From contig CM056574.1 of NCBI GenBank assembly GCA_029721435.1, forward strand, positions 73,885,501-73,949,500: DNA of 64,000 nucleotides, read 5' to 3'. The stretch comes from Gymnothorax reevesii. Its lineage: Eukaryota; Chordata; Actinopteri; Anguilliformes; Muraenidae. This document shows, piece by piece, positions 36,304-49,400 of the stretch. Position 1 is the first letter of the stretch. The number at the start of each line of letters is the position of its first letter. The translations under genes and the position numbers were made by a program. The notes beneath the pieces were generated by a model, which was not told the DNA's origin, did not search any database, and worked only from the letters and a program-made list of their open reading frames with translations.

Positions 36304-39300
36304 TGAGCTTAAAACCTCAAAGAAGCATGTTTTCATGAAAGTGCGTATAGCCACAATTTCAGCGCTCTAGCTCGCTTTCTTACAGAGATAAACGCATATG
36401 CACTCCAATTCAGTCATATTGTCACAATTGACTCAAATTTGTCACTTTCCCACTGGGTTACACACAGAAAGGACATTTTTGACAAGCAAAATAAAAAAAA
36501 AAGAAAGTTTTTGAAAAAGTGCATATCTTCACTTCAGAAGCTTCTATTCACTTCCAAATGGCAATACAAGCACATTGGAACAAACGATACAATATGTGCA
36601 ATGCACTGTGATCTGAAGCTGTTCCCTGGCCAGAAGCACTCACAGTTTCACTTTCTGAGCTTAAAACCTCAAAGAAGCGTGTTTCCATGAAAGAGCGTAT
36701 AGCCACAGTTTCAGCGCTCTAGCGCGCTTCCTTACAGAGATACGAGCATATTCACTCCAATTCAGTAATATAGTCACAATTCACTGAAGTTGTTCACTTT
36801 CCCACTGAGTAACACACAGAATGGACATTTCTGACAAGCAAATCTAAAAAAAAGAAAGTTTTTGAAAAAGTGCATATCTTCACTTCAGAAGCTTCTATTC
36901 ACTTCCAAATGGCCATACAAGCACATTGGAACAAACGATACAATATATGCATTGCACTGTGATCTGAAGCTGTTGCCAGGCCGGAAACACGCTCAGATTC
37001 ACTTTCTGAGCTTAAAACCTCAAAGAAGCATGTTTTCATGAAAGTGCGTATAGCCACAGTTTCAGCGCTCTAGCTCGCTTTCTTACAGAGATAAACGCAT
37101 ATTCACTCCAATTCAGTCATATTGTCACAATTCACTCAAGTTTGTCACTTTCTCACTAAGTTACACACAGAAAGGACATTTTTGACAAGCAAAACTAAAA
37201 AAAAGAAAGTTTTTGAAAAGTGCATATCTTCACTTCAGAAGCTTCTATTCACTTCCAAATGGCCATACAAGCACATTGGACCAATCGATACAATATAAGC
37301 ATTGCACTGTGATCTGAAGCTGTTCCCTGGCCAGAAGCACGCACAGTTTCACATTCTGAGCTTAAAACCTCAAAGAAGCGTGTTTCCATGAAAGTGCGTA
37401 TAGCCACAGTTTCAGCGCTCTAGCGCGCTTCCTTACAGAGATAAACGCATCATCCCTCGAATTCAGTCATATAGTCACAATTCACTCAAGTTTGTCACTT
37501 TCCCACTGGGTTACACACAGAAAGGACATTTTTGACAGGCAAAATTTAAAAAAAAAAAAGTTTTTGAAAAAGTGCATATCTTCACTTCAGAAGCTTCTAT
37601 TCACTTCCAAATGGCCATACAAGCACATTGGAACAAACGATACAATATATGCATTGCACTGTGATCTGAAGCTGTTGCCAGGCCAGAAACACGCTCAGAT
37701 TCACGTTCTGAGCTTAAAACCTCAAAGAAGCGTGTTTTCATGAAAGTGCGTTTAGCCACAGTTTCAGCGCTCTAGCGCGCTTCCTACAGAGATAAACGCA
37801 TATTCACTCCAATTCAGTCATATTGTCACAATTCACTCAAGTTTGTCACTTTCTCACTAAGTTACACACAGAAAGGACATTTTTGACAAGCAAAACTAAA
37901 AAAAAGAAAGTTTTTGAAAAGTACATATCTTCACTTCAGAAGCTTAAATTCACTTAAAATTGACCATACAAGCACATTGGACCAATCGATACAATATAAG
38001 CATTGCACTGTGATCTGAAGCTGTTCCCTGGCCAGAAGCACGCACAGTTTCACATTCTGAGCTTAAAACCTCAAAGAAGCGTGTTTTCATGAAAGCACGT
38101 ATAGCCACAGTTTCAGCGCTCTAGCGCGCTTCCTTACAGAGATAAACGCATCATCACTCGAATTCAGTCATATAGTCACAATTCACTCAAGTTTGTCACT
38201 TTCCCACTGGGTTACACACAGAAAGGACATTTTTGACAGGCAAAATTAAAAAAAAAAAAAGTTTTTGAAAAAGTGCATATCTTCACTTCAGAAGCTTCTA
38301 TTCACTTCCAAAAGGCCATACAAGCACATTGGAACAAACGATACAATATATGCATTGCACTGTGATCTGAAGCTGTTGCCCGGCCGGAAACACGCTCAGA
38401 TTCACGTTCTGAGCTTAAAACCTCAAAGAAGCATGTTTTCATGAAAGTGCGTTTAGCCACAGTTTCAGCGCTCTGGCTCGCTTTCTTACAGAGATAAACG
38501 CATATTCACTCCAATTCAGTCATATTGTCACAATTCACTCAAGTTTGTCACTTTCTCACTAAGTTACACACAGAAAGGACATTTTTGACAAGCAAAACTA
38601 AAAAAAAGAAAGTTTTTGAAAAGTACATATCTTCACTTCAGAAGCTTAAATTCACTTAAAATTGGCCATACAAGCACATTGGACCAATCGATACAATATA
38701 AGCATTGCACTGTGATATGAAGCTGTTCCCTGGCCAGAAGCACGCACAGTTTCACATTCTGAGCTTAAAACCTCAAAGAAGCGTGTTTTCATGAAAGTGC
38801 GTATAGCCACAGTTTCAGCGCTCTAGCGCGCTTCCTTACAGAGATACGAGCATATTCACTCCAATTCAGTCATATTGTCACAATTCACTCAAGTTTGTCA
38901 CTTTCTCACTAAGTTACACACAGAAAGGACATTTTTGACAAGCAAAACTAAAAAAAAGAAAGTTTTTGAAAAGTACATATCTTCACTTCAGAAGCTTAAA
39001 TTCACTTAAAATTGGCCATACAAGCACATTGGACCAATCGATACAATATAAGCATTGCACTGTGATCTGAAGCTGTTCCCTGGCCAGAAGCACGCACAGT
39101 TTCACATTCTGACCTTAAAACCTCAAAGAAGCGTGTTTTCATGAAAGCGCGTATAGCCACAGTTTCAGCGCTCTCGCGCGCTTCCTTACAGAGATAAACG
39201 CATAATCACTCGAATTCAGTCATATAGTCACAATTCACTCAAGTTTGTCACTTTCCCACTGGGTTACACACAGAATGGACATTTTTGACAAGCAAAATTT

Positions 39301-41200
39301 TAAAAAAAAGAAAGTTTTTGAAAAAGTGCATATCTTCACTTCCAAATGGCCATTCAAGCACATTGGACCAAACAATACCATATAAGCATTGCACTGTGAT
39401 CTGAAGCTGTTCCCTGGCCAGAAACACGCACAGTTTCACTTTCTGAGCTTAAAACCTCAAAGAAGCGTGTTTCCATGAAAGTGCGTATAGCCACAGTTTC
39501 AGCGCTCTAGCGCTCTTCCTTACAGAGATACGAGCATATTCACTCCAATTCAGTCATATTGTCACAATTCACTCAAGTTCGTCACTTTCTCACTAAGTTA
39601 CACACAGAAAGGACATTTTTGACAAGCAAAAATAAAAAAAAGAAAGTTTTTGAAAAGTACATATCTTCACTTCAGAAGCTTATATTCACTTAAAATTGGC
39701 CATACAAGCACATTGGACCAATCGATACAATATATGCACTGCACTGTGATCTGAAGCTGTTGCCAGGCCGGAAACAAGCTCAGATTCACTTTCTGAGCTT
39801 AAAACCTCAAAGAAGCATGTTTCCATGAAAGAGCGTATAGCCACAGTTTCAGCGCTCTAGCGCGCTTCCTTACAGAGATACGAGCATATTCACTCCAATT
39901 CAGTCATATTGTCACAATTCACTCAAGTTTGTCACTTTCTCACTAAGTTACACACAGAAAGGACATTTTTGACAAGCAAAAATAAAAAAAAGAAAGTTTT
40001 TGAAAAGTACATATCTTCACTTCAGAAGCTTATATTCACTTAAAATTGGCCATACAGGCACATTGGCCCAATCGATACAATATATGCAATGCACTGTGAT
40101 CTGAAGCTGTTCCCTGGCCAGAAGAACGCACAGTTTCACATTCTGAGCTTAAAACCTCAAAGAAGCGTGTTTTCATGAAAGCACGTGTAGCCACAGTTTC
40201 AGCGCTCTAGCGCGCTTCCTTACAGAGATAAACGCATGATCACTCGAATTCAGTCATATAGTCACAATTCACTCAAGTTTGTCACTTTCCCACTGGGTTA
40301 CACACAGAGAGGACATTTTTGACAGGCAAAATTTAAAAAAAAAGAAAGTTTTTGAAAAAGTGCATATCTTCACTTCAGAAGCTTCTATTCACTTCCAAAT
40401 GGCCATACAAGCACATTGGAACAAACGATACAATATATGCATTGCACTGTGATCTGAAGCTGTTGCCAGGCCGGAAACACGCTCAGATTCACGTTCTGAG
40501 CTTAAAACCTCAAAGAAGCGTGTTTTCATGAAAGCACGTATAGCCACAGTTTCAGCGCTCTAGCGCGCTTCCTTACAGAGATAAACGCATGATCACTCGA
40601 ATTCAGTCATATAGTCACAATTCACTCAAGTTTGTCACTTTCCCACTGGGTTACACACAGAAAGGACATTTTTGACAGGCAAAATTTAAAAAAAAAGAAA
40701 GTTTTTGAAAAAGTGCATATCTTCACTTCAGAAGCTTCTATTCACTTCCAAATGGCCATACAAGCACATTGGAACAAACGATACAATATATGCATTGCAC
40801 TGTGATCTGAAGCTGTTGCCAGGCCGGAAACACGCTCAGATTCACGTTCTGAGCTTAAAACCTCAAAGAAGCATGTTTTCGTGAAAGTGCGTTTAGCCAC
40901 AGTTTCAAGCGCTCTAGCTCGCTTTCTTACAGAGATAAACGCATATTCACTCCAATTCAGTCATATTGTCACACTTCACTCAAGTTTGTCACTTTCCCAC
41001 TGGGTAACACACAGAATGGACATTTTTGACAAGCAAAATTAAAAAAAAGAAAGTTTTTGAAAAGTACATATCTTCACTTCAGAAGCTTAAATTCACTTAA
41101 AATTGACCATACAAGCACATTGGACCAATCGAAACAATATATGCAATGCACTGTGATCTGAAGCTGTTGCCAGGCCGGAAACACGCTCAGATTCACTTTC
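36304..41200 (+). repeat. HOR unit 7, form B (14-mer, 4897 bp), copy of unit 1
   Basis: Dimer starts are 36304, 36656, 37007, 37357, 37709, 38058, 38410, 38760, 39110, 39444, 39794, 40144, 40497 and 40850, each 36303 bp after its counterpart in unit 1. It shares the M9b/M11 hybrid junction (39794) and the cgctcttcc variant (near 39511). The differences I noticed from unit 1 lie at A-run edges: in M4 near 37544 (three T before the A-run instead of two) and in M9 near 39298 (four T instead of three). Confidence 0.95.
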
Positions 41201-44200
41201 TGAGCTTAAAACCTCAAAGAAGCATGTTTTCATGAAAGTGCGTATAGCCACAATTTCAGCGCTCTAGCTCGCTTTCTTACAGAGATAAACGCATATGCAC
41301 TCCAATTCAGTCATATTGTCACAATTGACTCAAATTTGTCACTTTCCCACTGGGTTACACACAGAAAGGACATTTTTGACAAGCAAAATAAAAAAAAAAG
41401 AAAGTTTTTGAAAAAGTGCATATCTTCACTTCAGAAGCTTCTATTCACTTCCAAATGGCAATACAAGCACATTGGAACAAACGATACAATATGTGCAATG
41501 CACTGTGATCTGAAGCTGTTCCCTGGCCAGAAGCACTCACAGTTTCACTTTCTGAGCTTAAAACCTCAAAGAAGCGTGTTTCCATGAAAGAGCGTATAGC
41601 CACAGTTTCAGCGCTCTAGCGCGCTTCCTTACAGAGATACGAGCATATTCACTCCAATTCAGTAATATAGTCACAATTCACTGAAGTTGTTCACTTTCCC
41701 ACTGAGTAACACACAGAATGGACATTTCTGACAAGCAAATCTAAAAAAAAGAAAGTTTTTGAAAAAGTGCATATCTTCACTTCAGAAGCTTCTATTCACT
41801 TCCAAATGGCCATACAAGCACATTGGAACAAACGATACAATATATGCATTGCACTGTGATCTGAAGCTGTTGCCAGGCCGGAAACACGCTCAGATTCACT
41901 TTCTGAGCTTAAAACCTCAAAGAAGCATGTTTTCATGAAAGTGCGTATAGCCACAGTTTCAGCGCTCTAGCTCGCTTTCTTACAGAGATAAACGCATATT
42001 CACTCCAATTCAGTCATATTGTCACAATTCACTCAAGTTTGTCACTTTCTCACTAAGTTACACACAGAAAGGACATTTTTGACAAGCAAAACTAAAAAAA
42101 AGAAAGTTTTTGAAAAGTGCATATCTTCACTTCAGAAGCTTCTATTCACTTCCAAATGGCCATACAAGCACATTGGACCAATCGATACAATATAAGCATT
42201 GCACTGTGATCTGAAGCTGTTCCCTGGCCAGAAGCACGCACAGTTTCACATTCTGAGCTTAAAACCTCAAAGAAGCGTGTTTCCATGAAAGTGCGTATAG
42301 CCACAGTTTCAGCGCTCTAGCGCGCTTCCTTACAGAGATAAACGCATCATCCCTCGAATTCAGTCATATAGTCACAATTCACTCAAGTTTGTCACTTTCC
42401 CACTGGGTTACACACAGAAAGGACATTTTTGACAGGCAAAATTAAAAAAAAAAAAAGTTTTTGAAAAAGTGCATATCTTCACTTCAGAAGCTTCTATTCA
42501 CTTCCAAATGGCCATACAAGCACATTGGAACAAACGATACAATATATGCATTGCACTGTGATCTGAAGCTGTTGCCAGGCCAGAAACACGCTCAGATTCA
42601 CGTTCTGAGCTTAAAACCTCAAAGAAGCGTGTTTTCATGAAAGTGCGTTTAGCCACAGTTTCAGCGCTCTAGCGCGCTTCCTACAGAGATAAACGCATAT
42701 TCACTCCAATTCAGTCATATTGTCACAATTCACTCAAGTTTGTCACTTTCTCACTAAGTTACACACAGAAAGGACATTTTTGACAAGCAAAACTAAAAAA
42801 AAGAAAGTTTTTGAAAAGTACATATCTTCACTTCAGAAGCTTAAATTCACTTAAAATTGACCATACAAGCACATTGGACCAATCGATACAATATAAGCAT
42901 TGCACTGTGATCTGAAGCTGTTCCCTGGCCAGAAGCACGCACAGTTTCACATTCTGAGCTTAAAACCTCAAAGAAGCGTGTTTTCATGAAAGCACGTATA
43001 GCCACAGTTTCAGCGCTCTAGCGCGCTTCCTTACAGAGATAAACGCATCATCACTCGAATTCAGTCATATAGTCACAATTCACTCAAGTTTGTCACTTTC
43101 CCACTGGGTTACACACAGAAAGGACATTTTTGACAGGCAAAATTAAAAAAAAAAAAAGTTTTTGAAAAAGTGCATATCTTCACTTCAGAAGCTTCTATTC
43201 ACTTCCAAAAGGCCATACAAGCACATTGGAACAAACGATACAATATATGCATTGCACTGTGATCTGAAGCTGTTGCCCGGCCGGAAACACGCTCAGATTC
43301 ACGTTCTGAGCTTAAAACCTCAAAGAAGCATGTTTTCATGAAAGTGCGTTTAGCCACAGTTTCAGCGCTCTGGCTCGCTTTCTTACAGAGATAAACGCAT
43401 ATTCACTCCAATTCAGTCATATTGTCACAATTCACTCAAGTTTGTCACTTTCTCACTAAGTTACACACAGAAAGGACATTTTTGACAAGCAAAACTAAAA
43501 AAAAGAAAGTTTTTGAAAAGTACATATCTTCACTTCAGAAGCTTAAATTCACTTAAAATTGGCCATACAAGCACATTGGACCAATCGATACAATATAAGC
43601 ATTGCACTGTGATATGAAGCTGTTCCCTGGCCAGAAGCACGCACAGTTTCACATTCTGAGCTTAAAACCTCAAAGAAGCGTGTTTTCATGAAAGTGCGTA
43701 TAGCCACAGTTTCAGCGCTCTAGCGCGCTTCCTTACAGAGATACGAGCATATTCACTCCAATTCAGTCATATTGTCACAATTCACTCAAGTTTGTCACTT
43801 TCTCACTAAGTTACACACAGAAAGGACATTTTTGACAAGCAAAACTAAAAAAAAGAAAGTTTTTGAAAAGTACATATCTTCACTTCAGAAGCTTAAATTC
43901 ACTTAAAATTGGCCATACAAGCACATTGGACCAATCGATACAATATAAGCATTGCACTGTGATCTGAAGCTGTTCCCTGGCCAGAAGCACGCACAGTTTC
44001 ACATTCTGACCTTAAAACCTCAAAGAAGCGTGTTTTCATGAAAGCGCGTATAGCCACAGTTTCAGCGCTCTCGCGCGCTTCCTTACAGAGATAAACGCAT
44101 AATCACTCGAATTCAGTCATATAGTCACAATTCACTCAAGTTTGTCACTTTCCCACTGGGTTACACACAGAATGGACATTTTTGACAAGCAAAATTTAAA

Positions 44201-46431
44201 AAAAAAGAAAGTTTTTGAAAAAGTGCATATCTTCACTTCCAAATGGCCATTCAAGCACATTGGACCAAACAATACCATATAAGCATTGCACTGTGATCTG
44301 AAGCTGTTCCCTGGCCAGAAACACGCACAGTTTCACTTTCTGAGCTTAAAACCTCAAAGAAGCGTGTTTCCATGAAAGTGCGTATAGCCACAGTTTCAGC
44401 GCTCTAGCGCGCTTCCTTACAGAGATACGAGCATATTCACTCCAATTCAGTCATATTGTCACAATTCACTCAAGTTCGTCACTTTCTCACTAAGTTACAC
44501 ACAGAAAGGACATTTTTGACAAGCAAAAATAAAAAAAAGAAAGTTTTTGAAAAGTACATATCTTCACTTCAGAAGCTTATATTCACTTAAAATTGGCCAT
44601 ACAAGCACATTGGACCAATCGATACAATATATGCACTGCACTGTGATCTGAAGCTGTTGCCAGGCCGGAAACAAGCTCAGATTCACTTTCTGAGCTTAAA
44701 ACCTCAAAGAAGCATGTTTTCATGAAAGTGCGTATAGCCACAGTTTCAGCGCTCGAGCTCGCTTTCTTACAGAGATAAACGCATATTCACTCCAATTCAG
44801 TCATATAGTCACAATTCACTCAAGTTTGTCACTTTCCCACTGGGTTACACACAGAATGGACATTTTTGACAAGCAAAATAAAAAAAAAAAAGAAAGTTTT
44901 TGAAAAAGTGCATATCTTCACTTCCAAATGGCCATTCAAGCACATTGGACCAAACAATACCATATAAGCATTGCACTGTGATCTGAAGCTGTTCCCTGGC
45001 CAGAAACACGCACAGTTTCACTTTCTGAGCTTAAAACCTCAAAGAAGCGTGTTTCCATGAAAGTGCGTATAGCCACAGTTTCAGCGCTCTAGCGCGCTTC
45101 CTTACAGAGATACGAGCATATTCACTCCAATTCAGTCATATTGTCACAATTCACTCAAGTTTGTCACTTTCTCACTAAGTTACACACAGAAAGGACATTT
45201 TTGACAAGCAAAAATAAAAAAAAGAAAGTTTTTGAAAAGTACATATCTTCACTTCAGAAGCTTATATTCACTTAAAATTGGCCATACAGGCACATTGGCC
45301 CAATCGATACAATATATGCAATGCACTGTGATCTGAAGCTGTTCCCTGGCCAGAAGAACGCACAGTTTCACATTCTGAGCTTAAAACCTCAAAGAAGCGT
45401 GTTTTCATGAAAGCACGTGTAGCCACAGTTTCAGCGCTCTAGCGCGCTTCCTTACAGAGATAAACGCATGATCACTCGAATTCAGTCATATAGTCACAAT
45501 TCACTCAAGTTTGTCACTTTCCCACTGGGTTACACACAGAGAGGACATTTTTGACAGGCAAAATTTTAAAAAAAAGAAAGTTTTTGAAAAAGTGCATATC
45601 TTCACTTCAGAAGCTTCTATTCACTTCCAAATGGCCATACAAGCACATTGGAACAAACGATACAATATATGCATTGCACTGTGATCTGAAGCTGTTGCCA
45701 GGCCGGAAACACGCTCAGATTCACGTTCTGAGCTTAAAACCTCAAAGAAGCGTGTTTTCATGAAAGCACGTATAGCCACAGTTTCAGCGCTCTAGCGCGC
45801 TTCCTTACAGAGATAAACGCATGATCACTCGAATTCAGTCATATAGTCACAATTCACTCAAGTTTGTCACTTTCCCACTGGGTTACACACAGAAAGGACA
45901 TTTTTGACAGGCAAAATTTAAAAAAAAGAAAGTTTTTGAAAAAGTGCATATCTTCACTTCAGAAGCTTCTATTCACTTCCAAATGGCCATACAAGCACAT
46001 TGGAACAAACGATACAATATATGCATTGCACTGTGATCTGAAGCTGTTGCCAGGCCGGAAACACGCTCAGATTCACGTTCTGAGCTTAAAACCTCAAAGA
46101 AGCATGTTTTCGTGAAAGTGCGTTTAGCCACAGTTTCAAGCGCTCTAGCTCGCTTTCTTACAGAGATAAACGCATATTCACTCCAATTCAGTCATATTGT
46201 CACACTTCACTCAAGTTTGTCACTTTCCCACTGGGTAACACACAGAATGGACATTTTTGACAAGCAAAATTAAAAAAAAGAAAGTTTTTGAAAAGTACAT
46301 ATCTTCACTTCAGAAGCTTAAATTCACTTAAAATTGACCATACAAGCACATTGGACCAATCGAAACAATATATGCAATGCACTGTGATCTGAAGCTGTTG
46401 CCAGGCCGGAAACACGCTCAGATTCACTTTC
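41201..46431 (+). repeat. HOR unit 8, form A (15-mer, 5231 bp), copy of unit 2
   Basis: Dimer starts are 41201, 41553, 41904, 42254, 42606, 42955, 43307, 43657, 44007, 44341, 44691, 45026, 45376, 45729 and 46081, a constant 36303-bp offset from unit 2. It shares the one-base-shorter M13 and the caagttcgtcac form in M10. In M12, four T precede the A-run near 45562, where unit 2 has three. Confidence 0.95.
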
Positions 46432-49400
46432 TGAGCTTAAAACCTCAAAGAAGCATGTTTTCATGAAAGTGCGTATAGCCACAATTTCAGCGCTCTAGCT
46501 CGCTTTCTTACAGAGATAAACGCATATGCACTCCAATTCAGTCATATTGTCACAATTGACTCAAATTTGTCACTTTCCCACTGGGTTACACACAGAAAGG
46601 ACATTTTTGACAAGCAAAATAAAAAAAAAAGAAAGTTTTTGAAAAAGTGCATATCTTCACTTCAGAAGCTTCTATTCACTTCCAAATGGCAATACAAGCA
46701 CATTGGAACAAACGATACAATATGTGCAATGCACTGTGATCTGAAGCTGTTCCCTGGCCAGAAGCACTCACAGTTTCACTTTCTGAGCTTAAAACCTCAA
46801 AGAAGCGTGTTTCCATGAAAGAGCGTATAGCCACAGTTTCAGCGCTCTAGCGCGCTTCCTTACAGAGATACGAGCATATTCACTCCAATTCAGTAATATA
46901 GTCACAATTCACTGAAGTTGTTCACTTTCCCACTGAGTAACACACAGAATGGACATTTCTGACAAGCAAATCTAAAAAAAAGAAAGTTTTTGAAAAAGTG
47001 CATATCTTCACTTCAGAAGCTTCTATTCACTTCCAAATGGCCATACAAGCACATTGGAACAAACGATACAATATATGCATTGCACTGTGATCTGAAGCTG
47101 TTGCCAGGCCGGAAACACGCTCAGATTCACTTTCTGAGCTTAAAACCTCAAAGAAGCATGTTTTCATGAAAGTGCGTATAGCCACAGTTTCAGCGCTCTA
47201 GCTCGCTTTCTTACAGAGATAAACGCATATTCACTCCAATTCAGTCATATTGTCACTTTCTCACTAAGTTACACACAGAAAGGACATTTTTGACAAGCAA
47301 AACTAAAAAAAAGAAAGTTTTTGAAAAGTGCATATCTTCACTTCAGAAGCTTCTATTCACTTCCAAATGGCCATACAAGCACATTGGACCAATCGATACA
47401 ATATAAGCATTGCACTGTGATCTGAAGCTGTTCCCTGGCCAGAAGCACGCACAGTTTCACATTCTGAGCTTAAAACCTCAAAGAAGCGTGTTTCCATGAA
47501 AGTGCGTATAGCCACAGTTTCAGCGCTCTAGCGCGCTTCCTTACAGAGATAAACGCATCATCCCTCGAATTCAGTCATATAGTCACAATTCACTCAAGTT
47601 TGTCACTTTCCCACTGGGTTACACACAGAAAGGACATTTTTGACAGGCAAAATTAAAAAAAAAAAAAGTTTTTGAAAAAGTGCATATCTTCACTTCAGAA
47701 GCTTCTATTCACTTCCAAATGGCCATACAAGCACATTGGAACAAACGATACAATATATGCATTGCACTGTGATCTGAAGCTGTTGCCAGGCCAGAAACAC
47801 GCTCAGATTCACGTTCTGAGCTTAAAACCTCAAAGAAGCGTGTTTTCATGAAAGTGCGTTTAGCCACAGTTTCAGCGCTCTAGCGCGCTTCCTACAGAGA
47901 TAAACGCATATTCACTCCAATTCAGTCATATTGTCACAATTCACTCAAGTTTGTCATTTTCTCACTAAGTTACACACAGAAAGGACATTTTTGACAAGCA
48001 AAACTAAAAAAAAGAAAGTTTTTGAAAAGTACATATCTTCACTTCAGAAGCTTAAATTCACTTAAAATTGACCATACAAGCACATTGGACCAATCGATAC
48101 AATATAAGCATTGCACTGTGATCTGAAGCTGTTCCCTGGCCAGAAGCACGCACAGTTTCACATTCTGAGCTTAAAACCTCAAAGAAGCGTGTTTTCATGA
48201 AAGCACGTATAGCCACAGTTTCAGCGCTCTAGCGCGCTTCCTTACAGAGATAAACGCATCATCACTCGAATTCAGTCATATAGTCACAATTCACTCAAGT
48301 TTGTCACTTTCCCACTGGGTTACACACAGAAAGGACATTTTTGACAGGCAAAATTAAAAAAAAAAGAAAGTTTTTGAAAAAGTGCATATCTTCACTTCAG
48401 AAGCTTCTATTCACTTCCAAAAGGCCATACAAGCACATTGGAACAAACGATACAATATATGCATTGCACTGTGATCTGAAGCTGTTGCCCGGCCGGAAAC
48501 ACGCTCAGATTCACGTTCTGAGCTTAAAACCTCAAAGAAGCATGTTTTCATGAAAGTGCGTTTAGCCACAGTTTCAGCGCTCTGGCTCGCTTTCTTACAG
48601 AGATAAACGCATATTCACTCCAATTCAGTCATATTGTCACAATTCACTCAAGTTTGTCACTTTCTCACTAAGTTACACACAGAAAGGACATTTTTGACAA
48701 GCAAAACTAAAAAAAAGAAAGTTTTTGAAAAGTACATATCTTCACTTCAGAAGCTTAAATTCACTTAAAATTGGCCATACAAGCACATTGGACCAATCGA
48801 TACAATATAAGCATTGCACTGTGATATGAAGCTGTTCCCTGGCCAGAAGCACGCACAGTTTCACATTCTGAGCTTAAAACCTCAAAGAAGCGTGTTTTCA
48901 TGAAAGTGCGTATAGCCACAGTTTCAGCGCTCTAGCGCCCTTCCTTACAGAGATACGAGCATATTCACTCCAATTCAGTAATATAGTCACAATTCACTGA
49001 AGTTGTTCACTTTCTCACTAAGTAACACACAGAATGGACATTTCTGACAAGCAAATCTAAAAAAAAGAAAGTTTTTGAAAAAGTGCATATCTTCACTTCA
49101 GAAGCTTATATTCACTTCCAAATGGCCATAAAAGCCATTGGACCAAACGATACCATATACGCATTGCACTGTGATCTGAAGCTGTTCCCAGGCCAGAAAC
49201 ACGCTCAGATTCACGTTCTGAGCTTAAAACCTCAAAGAAGCGTGTTTCCATGAAAGTGCGTATAGCCACAGTTTCAGCGCTCTAGCTCGCTATCTAACAG
49301 AGGTAAACGCATATTCACTCCAATTCAGTCATATTGTCACAATTCACTCAAGTTTGTCACTTTCCCACTGGGTTACACACAGAATGGACATTTTTGACGA